Positions 1 through 11,242 of a DNA stretch of 35,546 nt are shown in pieces; the first letter of the stretch is position 1; each line of letters begins with the position of its first letter. This DNA is from Gymnopilus junonius. Taxonomy: Eukaryota; Basidiomycota; Agaricomycetes; Agaricales; Galerinaceae. The translations under genes were made by a program, and so were the position numbers. Location: contig JADNYJ010000331.1 of NCBI GenBank assembly GCA_015501075.1, positions 1 to 35,546 of the forward strand. Direction: 5' to 3'. Under the pieces are notes generated by a model. That model ran no database searches and had not been told where the DNA came from. It saw only the letters and a list, made by a program, of their open reading frames with translations.

Positions 1-1644
1 AATTTTCCGTAGCTTCTCGGGGAGGCCATGGCACAAAATCCGTGTCGTCGGGAGCAATCCACTCTTCGTAAAACCCACCGTCGACGAGCCGGTTCCAAGT
101 TTCTGGATCATGTTGCCTCCAAGTTTTGCATCCTTGTAGTGTAGCCTAAAAACACAGCGTTGCCCAAACATTTCCCAGCGACGGGTGACAACTCTCAAGA
201 AAAGGCCAAAGTCACAATGTTCGTCCATCAATTCAGGTATTCCGCAGTGCAAGGCACTCAGATTCGGCCACAGGATGCTGGTTTCCGCTGTTTGGACCAT
301 CAAGCTGAACAGATCCGGACCTGGCTCACCAATGTGGGTGATGTAGAGATCAGACACGGTTTTGGTTATGTCGGCCAGATGCTCTACGCAAGACAGGGTG
401 GTGTTACAGTCGATGAAGGCAAGGGATCGCAGAGCAGGTAAAGGGGTTGAAAGAGCCGAAGGGATAGACAGATCAGACCCGGGGAACCTCCAAGTGTCGT
501 CCAACACAACACGGACGAGAATGAGCAGTTCCAATTTTGGCGCTCGGAGGTATGCGAATATGTTGGACGCCACTATATCGCAGTATGCCATCCGCAAGTT
601 CTTCAGCTCTGGTGCGAGGATTGGATGAACTTGTCCTACCAATGGTGGATGGAACGCATCTCCCGAAAGAGACAAGTTCACTAATCGTGACGACGCGAGG
701 ATGTCGAGGAACTCGGTGAACGGGTACCTGCGTATTGAATTTGGCGGATGGCGGATGTGCAGGGTGGTGACGTTGTGGGCTAGGGGTTTATAGGCTGTCA
801 GGGACCATGTATCAAAAGTGGCGTGTAGAAGCCTCGGTGCGCCGTCTTGGAAATAGGGTTGCACTGGATCCTGCAGAAGAGGTGGAAAAGCCAGCAGCGA
901 CGGATCCTTGGTTGGGTCAATGTCGATAACAATCACTTCAAGATTTGATGGGAAGAGTTGATTAGTGATTATTTCGAAGATGAAGTTTGGCCAGGATGCG
1001 GTTTCGACTTCGAAGACGAAGCGCAGGACGAAGCGCCTCCAGCGGGATATGTGTCCGACTGCTGCTTTTAAGATCGCTTGGATTACTGCTGTTTGTAAGA
1101 CATTCCCAGATGCCTCTTCCTTGACGGCGGGGTTGAAGTAGAAGTAGAGGTCGAGGGGTTTATTTTTTGACCTTGAGAGATAAATGGAGAGACGATCCAA
1201 ATCAGAAAGACGATCGGTGGTGGATGTGAAGGACGCCCATACTTCTGGAAGAGAGAGGACGATGGCTCGCCATGTATGGCAAGTGTGAGATAGAGCGCGC
1301 AGTGTCTCTTCTCGAGCGGTGCTTTCATCTTCATCAAAGAGTCCGAACGTGGCTTCTCGGAAAATTTCAGCTGTGACTTCGATTGGGATGTTCAGGGACG
1401 GTAAACGTTCATTAGCCATAGTTCTTTGGAGTCTGGCGTACTGCACTTTAGTCTCCGTGATTTCCTTACTAAGGACTGCGAGTTCAAGGACGAGGCTCTC
1501 CATGGGTGTTTGGAATCCGACATAATCCTCTGTTATTTCTTTGTTGAGGACTGCGAGTTCAACTACGAGGCTCTTGCGTTTTGTTTCCTGGGTACGGAGG
1601 GTTTGAAGGAGCGTCCTTTCGTCGGGTGGTGCTTGGCGAAGCAT
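1..1644 (-). CDS. Coiled-coil/F-box-like protein, copy 1 (3' end outside window)
   Basis: Unrecognised ligand; probable substrate-receptor subunit of an SCF ubiquitin ligase. Reading the minus strand from the ATG at 1644 gives about 506 uninterrupted residues. An N-terminal heptad coiled coil (residues about 10-75) is followed by an F-box-like stretch starting IPIEVTAEIF and containing LSHTCHTWRAIVLSLPEVW. A long region of leucine-rich character follows (SSRLVNLSLSGDAF, APKLELLIL). The same order occurs in the paralogues at 20.5-22.05 kb and 27.66-29.25 kb. The start is supported by a TATA box about 37 bp upstream. Near 124-127 the conserved tail (HDPETW...DDTDFVPWPP) moves to another frame; one extra base in the T4 run (A4 on the coding strand) would restore it. 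I infer a functional gene with a sequence error, or a recent frameshift. No intron is visible. The gene is cut by the window edge. F-box assignment rests on motif pattern and family resemblance. Confidence 0.75.
   Translation of the reverse strand, partial: MLRQAPPDERTLLQTLRTQETKRKSLVVELAVLNKEITEDYVGFQTPMESLVLELAVLSKEITETKVQYARLQRTMANERLPSLNIPIEVTAEIFREATFGLFDEDESTAREETLRALSHTCHTWRAIVLSLPEVWASFTSTTDRLSDLDRLSIYLSRSKNKPLDLYFYFNPAVKEEASGNVLQTAVIQAILKAAVGHISRWRRFVLRFVFEVETASWPNFIFEIITNQLFPSNLEVIVIDIDPTKDPSLLAFPPLLQDPVQPYFQDGAPRLLHATFDTWSLTAYKPLAHNVTTLHIRHPPNSIRRYPFTEFLDILASSRLVNLSLSGDAFHPPLVGQVHPILAPELKNLRMAYCDIVASNIFAYLRAPKLELLILVRVVLDDTWRFPGSDLSIPSALSTPLPALRSLAFIDCNTTLSCVEHLADITKTVSDLYITHIGEPGPDLFSLMVQTAETSILWPNLSALHCGIPELMDEHCDFGLFLRVVTRRWEMFGQRCVFRLHYKDAKLGGNMIQKLGTGSSTVGFTKSGLLPTTRILCHGLPEKLRKI
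1463..1575 (-). repeat. In-frame 75-bp tandem duplication in the coiled coil of F-box copy 1
   Basis: The block encoding SLV(V/L)ELAVL(N/S)KEITE occurs twice at a 75-bp period, which is exactly 25 codons. On the plus strand the shared core GGACTGCGAGTTC starts at 1473 and again at 1548. The paralogues at 20.5 and 27.7 kb have only one such block, so the duplication is specific to this copy. Confidence 0.8.
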
Positions 1645-1680
1645 TGTTGGTTTAGGAGCGGTATAATGTGCACTGGGATG

Positions 1681-1690
1681 GTATATATAG
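1681..1690 (-). promoter_or_regulatory. TATA box of F-box copy 1
   Basis: Minus-strand CTATATATAC lies about 37 bp upstream of the ATG at 1644. The spacing implies a very short 5' leader. Assignment is by position and sequence only. Confidence 0.5.
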
Positions 1691-1699
1691 AGCGGTTCC

Positions 1700-2536
1700 C
1701 TACAACGATAAACAAGGTCGTCAACAAGAAAATATCTGTCACGGCGAATGGCATCGTTACTACTCCCACCTATGGGTATAAGGGCAAGTGCGCTTATATT
1801 ACATAAACTAGGCAACAAAGTCGAATTTGATTCTTGAAGTCTGTGATAATACGAATGATGCGGGCAACGAGAACGCGAATTGAACGATGTCGCTTTCCAT
1901 TGCTCTCTCTCGCGACCATGGTGCATGTTCTTCATTTCGCTGGAAGAGTTCAATTCTTCAAGTTCTCCTGTTCGGACTTTTGTGGTCGCACGCAGCGACA
2001 TGCTTTCTAGGATCATTGCTATTCAAGTTCTATCATGTAAATCTCGTACTTCGCACCTGACCTTTTCAGTATGGATAGTGCAAGCTAAGGGTACCTACGT
2101 AGGTTTTTCTTGTGAGCTCAATCTGGGACGAGCTAGAAAAAAGAAATCACTCACTCTACGCTGTCGAGGTCGAAGTTGCTGGATGTTGAATGGACCACAG
2201 AGTGTGATGTTTTGCTCTCTCTGCATGGATCCAATCGACCAGGTTTTGTGTAAACTTATGCATGTAGAAAATTAATTAGTGGTTTTCAGTGACATACCTT
2301 TTTAAAATTGTTTTATTCTTCTTCTTTACCTGTAAAAATAGCCAGCGACGAAAACACTAGGGTAACAGAAGCTGGGGAGCCGTAAACCTCCCTTCAGGGA
2401 TTCAGGGATCCATGACCTTTTGAAATTGACGAGAGCGGACATGAAAAGAGCGCAGCAAAGGGCACAGCTTACCTAACTACACGCCTAGTCCGGTTCAGTC
2501 TCCGCCCAAATCCAATCACTTGAATCACCAACCACG
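1700..2536. other. Intergenic region between divergent genes
   Basis: This stretch separates the minus-strand F-box gene from the plus-strand intersectin gene and should hold both promoters. A 131-codon plus-strand frame (1880-2275) shows no domain, no family resemblance and no splice pattern, so I do not call it. No TATA box is evident just before 2537. Confidence 0.6.
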
Positions 2537-5500
2537 ATGGCGCAGTGGGGGCAAGGACAGCCAGGGTTCCAGTATCCCATGCAGACTGGCTTCCCGCCAC
2601 AGCAGTTCCAGCAAAACCCCCAATTTCAGCCCCAGCAACAACAACCTCAGCAGCCCCAATTCCAGCCGGGTGGGCTAGGTATTGGACTCGCCAGACAGGG
2701 TTTACTTCCCCAGCAGACGGGGTTCGCCTCGCAGCAGAGGGCGCCTGGTGGGTTCCAGCAGCAGCCCCCTATGCCGCCCCAGCAGATCCCACAGCAGACG
2801 GGGTTTGTGGGTGGAGGAGGAACGCCTTCTGGCTTCATCCAAGCTCAGCCGACGGGGTTCCCCGGGTTCCAACCACCTCAACAGCCTCAATTCCAACAAG
2901 CCCGCGCACCTCCACCCCCGCCTATCCCTCCTATTCCCTCTCAGTTCCAACAGCAGAATAGACCTAGTTTTCTGAGTATGCCGCCTCCGCAGCAGTCTAA
3001 TAGGTTGTTGAGCGCGTCCCCGGGCGGTGCGTTGCTCCCGCAGCAGACAGGGTTCGTGGGCGTGGGCGGGCCAGGCCCCTCGCCTGCGCCTCTCGTGCCG
3101 CAGATGACGGGGTTCATAGATCCGAGATTGCAGATGCTCTCGCAGACTTTTATCTCCGGTCCATTCCCTAACACTAACCTCGGTGGGGGACTTGGTGGGG
3201 GACCAGGTCAATTCACCCCTCAGCAGCAGCCCCAACAAAACCTAGTCCAATCCATTCAGGAGTATAATCAGACGCAACGTGGGTCTAACAGTCAGCAGTT
3301 GAGCTGGGCGTTGACGAAGAGCGAAAAGAAGAATTATGATAAGATATTTAGGGCCTGGGACCCTCAGGGTTCTGGGTTTATTAGTGGTGGGACGGCGATT
3401 GAACAGTTTGGGGCGAGTGGGCTGCCAAGAGATGATTTGGCGAGGGTTTGGTAGGTGGTGGATTTTTTTGTTTTTGATTAGGGGGTTTATCGATACTGAT
3501 CCTTTTCTCTCTCTTTTTTTTATTAGGACATTGGCGGATATGCACGATCGTGGCAAGCTTAATATTGCAGAATTTCATGTCGCGATGGGATTGATTTATC
3601 GTAGTATGTACCATTTTATTTTTATTTTCTCACATATCAACTCATTTATCCACAGGACTCAACGGCATGCAAATCCCCGACCAACTCCCCCAAGAACTTG
3701 TCCCGCCCTCCGTGGCAGACCTCGACAGCACCGTGGATCGCGTGAAAGAGCTGCTCAAATCCGACACGCGCACGGGCGGCACAGGAGGGTCCAATAAACA
3801 CTCCTTCAGCTCCACCTCGCCTTCCCCTTTAGATCCTCGACGCGACGCGTCCAATTACAAACACTCGGACTCTGAACCGCCCCCGGGTGGGTTCTTCCGG
3901 CCCTCTAATCGTCATGTGGATCGCAGCGCTATAAGGTCGAGGAACGAAGAAGACTCGCCAGTGGCTGATCTGAGTGATATGAAAAGACAGCTGGAGAACA
4001 CGGCGCACATGCTGGATAAAGCGCACGAGGCGGATGCAGCCAAGACCAAGGAAGACGAGGAACTGGAACAGGAGATGGATGATCTCAAATACCGTGTCAA
4101 GCGCGTGCAAGACGATCTGAACTATGTTGCTCGTGGGCCGAAGACGACTGCAAGGGAAGAGGAGAGACGGAGGTTGGAGAGGGAGATGTTGAATTTAATG
4201 CATGAGCGCATTCCCGAAGTGGAGAGGAAGATCAAGGCGAGGGAGGAGCGGAAGGAGAGGGAGCGCAGGCAGTGGACGAGAGAGCGGGATCGGGCGAATG
4301 ACCGATTTGGGAGATATGACAGGAGCGCGGCGTATGATGATCGGGATAGGCCGTATTCGCGGGCGGAGGATCGGGATAGGCCGTACTCGAGGGCAGAGGA
4401 CAGGTACGACCGGGATCGGGACAGGCCGTACTCCCGCGGACCGCCGCTGGATGACAGAGATAGGCCGTACTCCAGAACCGACGACCGCGACAGACCCTAC
4501 TCAAGAGGCCCGCCGCCGGATGATCGTGACAGAGATCGTGACCGCGACAGGCCTTACTCGCGAGGCGCGTATGACCGCGACGACAGAGACAGAGACCGTG
4601 GCTATCGCAGGGACAGCGACTATGGCCGCGATAGGCCGCGCAGCCCGGCCGTCTCCTCCCCGTCCACTCTGGCACCACCAAGCAGTGCGACAGCACCCGC
4701 GTCCCTGTCTTCCTCCCCAGCACCCACACCTGCAAGTGCAGCGCCGAATCTGAAGAATATGACACCGGCGGAACGAGCGACCTATCTGCGCGAACAAGCC
4801 CAGCGGAAAGTGCAAGAACGCATGGCCGCACTGGGTATTTCCGGTCCTTCCCAATCACCTTCTGCTACTTCCCCTAGTTCTAGTGCTGCTCCAGCCAATG
4901 CGACCTCGGCGTCGGGGCTGGATCTGGGTGTCGAGGATCGCCTGGCGGAGGAGAAAAGGGAAGCGGAGGAGAAAGCCAAGGAGGCGGAGAGACAGAAGGA
5001 GGAGAGGGAGAGGAATAGGAGGGAGAGGTTGGAGAAGGAACGCGCGATTAAGGAGGGTGCGAAGGCCGCTGTTAGTGGTGGTGTTCCTCAGCCTACACCT
5101 ACTGCAACGACAACGGCTGCCCCACCTGCGCCGACACCTACGCCTAGGGCTGCACCGGCACCTGTGCAAGCTAAAGTCGCCCCGCCCCCACCTAAACCAA
5201 GAGGCCAGGCTGCGCCTCCCCCGCCTGCGCCTAGGAGGGGAGGTGCCGCACCTGTTCCTCCCACGCCTAGAGCTGCACCTGTTGCACCCGTAAGGGCATT
5301 CAGCGCTGCTCCTCAAGCTCCAGCTCAGCCTCAATACCAATACCAACCTCCTCAGCCTAGAGTCGCGTCCGCACCAGCATTCTCTGCCCAGCCACCTGCA
5401 CCTGCTTTTATCCCTCCTCAACCCACTCAGGAAGAAGACCCTGAAGAAAAAGCCCTCCGGGAGAGAGAGGAGAGGCTGAAGAAGCAGAGAGAGGAGCGGG

Positions 5501-7677
5501 AGAGGAGGATGAGGGAGTTGGAGAGGGAGGAGAGGGAGGCGGAGGAGGAGTTTGAGAGGGAGAGGAAGAGAAGGTTGGAGGCTGCTAAAGCCAAGGCTCA
5601 AGCTCAGGCTCAGGCTCAGGCAAGTGTTGTGCAGGCCCCGGCTGTTGAGGCCCCTGCTACACCACAAACAAAGGCTGCCCCGCCGAGCTTTGTGAGCCCC
5701 AGTCCAAGTGTTACTGCCAGCCCGAGTGCGGTGGAGAAGTCGACGAATCCGTTTAGTCGGTTGATCAAAGAAGGTGCTGGTGGTAGTGCACCGACGACAC
5801 CTTCTGTTGGTATCGGAGCTGCTACTGGAGCTGCTAATGGGAGCCATAACCCATGGGCATCAGCTTCCGCCTCCGCAGCTCAATCGCCCACTCCTGCTCC
5901 TCGCTCACAAACCGCGCCCATCCCCTCCCGGAGCCCCGCTCCTTCCTCCATTCGCCCACCTCAACCCAAATCCCCGGGACCCACGTCCTATCAAACCGCC
6001 CCCCCTTCGAAAACCGACGACGACTGGGGCGATGTCGTGGATAAAGACGATGAGGACGATGGTGATTCGAGTGACGATGAGATCATGAAGAATCGGAATG
6101 CGAGGATGGATATTGCGGCCAGTTTGTTTAGGGGGATCTTGCCTAGTACGGATGCTTCTAGTGCGGCGCCGAGGCCGGCGAGTGCTGCTGGGGTGAAATC
6201 GCCCACGTCTGCGTCGCCTGCACCAGGGCAGAATGGGGTCCCAGCTGCGCCTCCGCCACCGCCCGTGGCACCTGTTGCGCCCATTCCACCTCCTGCGCCC
6301 CCAGCACCTAATGCCCCCCAGCACCTCCTGCGCCCGCTGTCTCTTCTGGAGGCGGAGCGGCAGCTGCAGCCAGTGCACCGGGGGACATGAGCGCCCTCAT
6401 GCAGTCCATTCAAGGCGGGCTCCGCCTGCGACCTACCAAGACGGTGGATAAGAGCGCGCCGCCTGTGAGTGGGAAGGTATTGGGGATGCGGCGCCGCCTA
6501 GTCACATTGCGTCGATTGCTAGAGAACCCTCCCCTCCTCCGCCAGCTCAGCCAACTGAGTATGAACCATACCAAGCTTACGAACAACACCCAACATCACC
6601 ATACCCCGAACCCACTCCCATGTCCATGTCCTCTGCTCACGACGACTTCGCGTCAAAGTCCGCAAATAGGCAGAGTGTGGGGTGGTTTGCGGATCGAGCG
6701 GCGGATTTGGGCGCGTCGCCTACTACACCTTCCTTTGCTTCTCCACCTCACATGCCTGCCATGGAGGAGGAGGAGGAGGAGGAGGATGATGATGATATGT
6801 ATGTGAAAGTGAGCGATGAGGGGTATGAGGTTGTGGATAAGCCCTTGTCGGCGAGTGCGACGAGTGCGATGAATTCGCCTCTGGGTGTACCCCAGATTCG
6901 GGTGGATGAGCCGAGTGATGCGCATATTGCTTCAAAGGAGATCGGTGCAGAGGGGGGTGTGAGTGATCTTATGGCGGATATTGATAAGAGTATACGTGAG
7001 TGCATGTTCTTAGGTTTTCGTTTGCGTTTTCGGCTCGTTTCGTTTCAGGTCCTTTTTAGCAGCTTTCTTTTTTTACATTCACACATTTTCCTCCTTTCCG
7101 GTTCTTAAACATTTCTTCTCTGTCTCTGCTCTCGCTCTCTACACCGCTGACGACACCTCTCTCTTGCTCACTTCTCTAGAACACCGCGTTCGCTCCCTAT
7201 ACGCCTTCCAAGGCGACGGTCCCGAAGACCTTTGTGAGCCTACCTTTCTTCTTTTCTTTTCTGCATGCCATTTCTGGAAATACTGATTACATAATTAATA
7301 CTTTAGCCTTCAACGAGAACCTGGTCATTCTTGCCAACCCTTCCAAGACCGGGGGCGATTGGTGGTACGGCACGATGGTGAACGGTGGTAAAGCTGGACT
7401 GTTCCCCAAGACGTATGTCGAGGTTGTCACACCCAGTAAGCATTCACAACCATTGTCTTGTCCTTTTTCTCATCAGCTTGTCTTTCTTTATTTTATTTTT
7501 GACAGAAACTGCCAAAGCGCGTTCACATACGAAGCGGGGAACCCTGATGAATTGGCATTCACGGAGGGTGAGATGCTCTCGATCATTGACACGTCAGAGG
7601 CGGAATGGTGGAAGGCGGAACAGGGTGGTGCGGTGTACATCGTGCCTGCTGCGTACCTGGAGCTCGTAGAGGGTTAG
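2537..7677 (+). CDS. CIN1: Intersectin/Pan1-like endocytic scaffold, EH to SH3 part (short isoform)
   Basis: Scaffold of the endocytic coat and actin patch, about 1,560 residues to the stop at 7675. Exons as I read them: 2537-3450, 3527-3603, 3656-6995, 7180-7233, 7307-7435, 7506-7677. Order: Q/P-rich head with six TGF motifs, three of them LxxQxTG (Pan1/Prk1-type kinase sites); one EH domain (about residues 255-345, two EF-hand loops, conserved W at the exon 1/2 join); coiled coils; DRDRPYSR repeats; proline-rich tracts; an NPF motif near 5747; an acidic DDDW segment near 6017 (Arp2/3-type); a WH2-like motif at 6385-6475; then two SH3 domains (QGDGPEDL...GGDWWYG and FTYEAGNPDEL...AEWWKA). 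The frame slips by one base at the C6 run 6314-6319, at the G4 run 6482-6485 and near 7519; one added base each time restores conserved sequence. Architecture matches Cryptococcus Cin1 and animal intersectin. Symbol given by architecture. Confidence 0.85.
4318..4590 (+). repeat. DRDRPYSR coding repeats in the intersectin gene
   Basis: Six or more imperfect copies of a short unit encoding D-R-P-Y-S-R, spaced by acidic or Gly-Pro-Pro linkers, run in frame through this stretch. The segment is low complexity and highly charged. It sits between two predicted coiled coils and is probably disordered. Confidence 0.85.
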
Positions 7678-8012
7678 TGTCATCGCTTTAAAACTTTTTC
7701 TCTCTTTCGCTTATCCTCTTGAGTGGTCCCTTTCCTTTTTTTTTCCCATCCCCCCTTTTTTGTCTCTCTTTTTTTTTTTGTCTTGCTGAAGTAATAGACT
7801 AAAGTTGATTCTTTTTTTTTTCTTTGCTTATGTTGCTTGATTTTTGCCTACAATGTACCCTCTCCCCCCTCCGAACAACGCACGCTACGCTACTCGCTAC
7901 TCGCATCCAAAATTAACGAATTTACGCACTATCGCACTATCGCACAAATTGGAAATTTTGGAAAATATATCCCTGTTTTTTGTTTCTCTCGATCTATTCA
8001 TGAACAACTTAG
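7673..8012 (+). promoter_or_regulatory. Probable alternatively spliced intron joining the SH3 and RhoGEF parts
   Basis: The stop codon TAG (7675-7677) that ends the SH3-containing frame lies inside a good 5' splice site, G^GTTAGT at 7673. Removing an intron ending at 8012 (CTTAG), 8036 (CACAG) or 8105 (CTCTAG) keeps the phase and joins the second SH3 directly to the open frame leading into the DH domain. Retention ends the protein after SH3; splicing gives the long form. The intron is pyrimidine-rich and long for this gene. The exact acceptor is not resolved. Cryptococcus Cin1 is known to make long and short splice forms (from memory, not checked). Confidence 0.6.
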
Positions 8013-10726
8013 GAGTGACGAATGCAAATATCACAGTGCATGGGAAAAAAGACGGGGTTCAGGAGGTGGTGGATTTGAGGGTGGAGAATCAGTTGCCTTC
8101 TCTAGGTGGATACGTTCCCACTCGACCACTCATGGGTGCCGGTGATCATCATGAGCGACAACAACTCGACAACTCGGCAATGCGCCACGATGGTGCTGTT
8201 GATAGGCATGGCGAGGAGGAGGACACCGACGTTGATTCTGATTCCGATTCCGATTATCTGTCCTTTGAGGAAAGTGATGATGACGAGGAAGATGCGAATA
8301 CGATTGCGACTGCTGCGGACAAGGAGGCAAGGGAAAGAGAGAGGCAGTTGGTGTTGGAAGCTGCTGGGTTGATCGTCAATAAGGATGTGGGTCCGCCTCC
8401 TTTGCGGGCTCGGAGTGTCAAGAAGCAGCAGTATCACCACCAGAACCAGGACCAGCAATACCAGAATCGGACGCAAAAAGATCAGCAAGGACAACAGCAG
8501 CAGCAACAATCACAGCGTCGGCCTGCGCCTGCTGCTCCGAGGAGGATGGCGTCTAGGCACAAGGACTTGCCTCCTGTTCCGCCTCACGATCATGGTGGAC
8601 CTGGAGTGGAAGGAGAAGGAGACAACGAACCCCTCTCGCACGAAGCACGTCTGGACGACGCGTTTGCTCGATACGAGTACTTCAAGAACACGCAGGCGAC
8701 GAATAACCTCAACAGGCTTTCTGTGGTGTCAACGGATTCCGGTGGTGTGCCATCGTCTCCTACGGCGTCAGTTCAGACCCAGAGAGAAGGCAGGGAGAGG
8801 GAGGGAGAAGGAGGGAAGTACTCCTATTTCCTCCATTTCTTGCGAAGCGGCGGGAGTCGGACGCCGGAGGAGGGCGAGAGGGGCAAGGAGAGGAGGTCGG
8901 TGAGCACGTTGAATATCTCCTCGCCTATGCCGATCACCAGCGCGTCTTCTGTTGGGTCGGGTGCGAGCGGTGTGGATGGGGGCACGTCGAGGCCGAGCAG
9001 CCCCTCATTTGGGATGGTGCGTGAAACGTTTTATACAATTTGAATTGGTTTTAGTTCAGGGAGTTGATCACCTTTTTTGAATGTCTAGTCATGGGCAAGT
9101 CTGGTGGATAAAACGGCTCTTGATGGGATACCTCCTGGAGAGAGAAAAAGGCAGGAGGTGAATCATTTGTCAGATTGCTTTGATGAGGTCAATTCACTGA
9201 CGATGTCTAAAGGCAATATTTGAGCTCATCAATACGGAGGCGGCTTACGTCAGGGATCTACAATTGATCGTCGAGGTGGCTAATTTTTTCTAATGGCCAC
9301 TTGCATCGGCACCTAACGCCCATTCAGGTTTTTTATTCAAGTATGATGCCCATGTTGTCGCCGAAGGAGGTCACAGTCGTCTTCGCCAATATTGAAGATC
9401 TCTTGTTGACGAACACGGTTGGTACTACCTTTTTTGAGTCTGTGTTCAAGGGGCTAATAGGTAATCAGGTGTTTGTGAGCTCGCTTGAGGAGCGGCAAAA
9501 GGATTGTCGTCTGTACGTTGACAAGATCGGCGACATCCTTTTGACTCATATTCCGAATATGGCTGTTTATACGGTCTGTTTTCTATTTCGCCTTCTTTTC
9601 TTGGAATTTCCTCTGACCTTTGGCATGTAGGAATACTGCGTCAATCAATCCACTGCCATCAAAGTTCTGAAGTCATTGAGGGACTCGAATGCAGAATTGG
9701 CGGCTCATTTACAGGTGGAATCGTTGATTGTGGCATTGTTGTGTTGAATTAATAACCTTGAATTGTGATAGCGCTTGCGAGATGAAAATCCAAGAGTCAG
9801 AAATCTGGATTTATCGAGTTATCTGCTAGCTCCAAGTAAGCTTCACTGGTCTTCTTTCTGACTCTTCATTGAATCGTCATCGTTAGTGCAACGGGTCACT
9901 AGATACCCGCTGCTAATCAAACAGGTGAGTTTTCTTCGCCCCCTTTACTATTCACAAGGCCTGACTCCTACATGCGCATAGATTGTACATTATACAGAAG
10001 TCGGAGACGAGTATGATGCTATCAAGATGTCTTGCGACATGTCTGAAAAAATTCTTGATCACATCAATGAGACCATTCGTGAACAAGAAGGATATGAAAC
10101 TCTCAAAAGGATTTCTCAGGATTTATGGATTGGAAAAGGGTTTGTGGCCCAATGTTCGTGGTGTACAGTTGGCTGACTGGAATTTTGTGAAGTCGACTCG
10201 ACCTCACTGCCCCAACACGATTCATGGGGCCTCGTAGACTTATTAGAGAGGGATCTTTGATGAAGGCAAAAAGCGGCAGGAAGTTGCATGCTTTCCTGTG
10301 TAGCGATATTCTCGTGCTGGTCGATGAGTCGCTGAAGAATTTATACCGCATGGTATACTTCTTTTGTCCTACCTCGGTTTATCAATCTTTCTGATTTGCT
10401 CTTCTATCAGCCCATACCTCTCGCACATGCTCAAGTTTCAGGATCGAAAGGTATGCCTAACATCCATAGAAGATGTATAGTTTCTGACACCGAGCAGACG
10501 ACACTGCTTTCCAAATAACCCAAGCTTATCCTCGAGGCGGTGATTCTGTATCGCTCCGCGCCTTATCTGCTCGAGACTGCCAACGTCAGTACTTTTGTTT
10601 TTTAGACATTCAACCTTGATCTCTAACTCCTGCATCGTTACAGAATGGGTACAAGAGATTGACTCTGCGGGTAGACGAGCCAGACATGCTGAAGAAAGAG
10701 CTGCACGTAAAACCGGTCGTAGATGA
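8013..10726 (+). CDS. CIN1: Intersectin-like gene, RhoGEF (DH) and PH part (long-isoform C-terminus)
   Basis: Dbl-homology exchange factor for a Rho-family GTPase, read as the 3' part of the preceding gene. Exons: 8013-9016, 9089-9157, 9213-9275, 9328-9417, 9469-9573, 9631-9714, 9772-9835, 9887-9924, 9982-10139, 10193-10352, 10411-10450, 10498-10584, 10644-10726; all joins are in phase with GT...AG introns of 47-72 nt. A disordered acidic and Q-rich linker ends near 9000. The DH domain follows: AIFELINTEAAYVRDLQ (CR1), then SSYLLAPMQRVTRYPLLIKQ (CR3, the most conserved part). A PH domain (GSLMKAKSGRKLHAFLCSDILVLV) closes with the expected helix ARDCQQWVQEI. Stop at 10724-10726. Adds about 680 residues. 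No independent promoter is evident, which favours one gene. It could be annotated as a separate GEF gene starting near ATG 7853. Confidence 0.8.
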
Positions 10727-11242
10727 TCCAAAGACTAATGACTTGGCGGGCAACTTCCTCGTCGATTTCCCCTTAACTTATTCATTGGGACACTCATCTT
10801 GACTGTATGCATTTCTTTCCTATTGCTTGGGACTATTATACAGCGTTGCATACTTAATTTATCTTGCACCGGCCGTTAGTACCCTTTTCTTATAATATTA
10901 TTTGCACAGCTTCGGCTTTTCCTACGAGACACTTCAGACCACGGAGAACTTGGCTGTGCAAAAGCAGCTAACTTCGACCTCGATACTAACTGTTTGCGAA
11001 CTGGTGTCAGGCACTTCTGCTTTGGAGGTGACAGCAGGCTGCAGAGTTAGTCTCAGAACGGGTCCTCATCGGCAAGGGGTTGTCATTTCAAGACACAAGT
11101 GACATTTACAGGTGAGTCTGGATATCAGGTGAGTCTGGATATGAAAGCGACAAATCAGCAATGAAAGATACATAGAAAGGGTTATCTTTCGAAGTCGCAA
11201 ATCGTCTTTCGCGACATCGGCAAGTATATCATGAATAGTGTT

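Noticed and set aside
1880..2275. 131-codon plus-strand frame
   Set aside because: No domain, no splice pattern, no paralogue; sits in a presumed promoter region.
4855..5847. 330-codon minus-strand open frame
   Set aside because: Antisense shadow of the low-complexity, GC-rich coiled-coil and proline-rich region of the intersectin gene; no domain.
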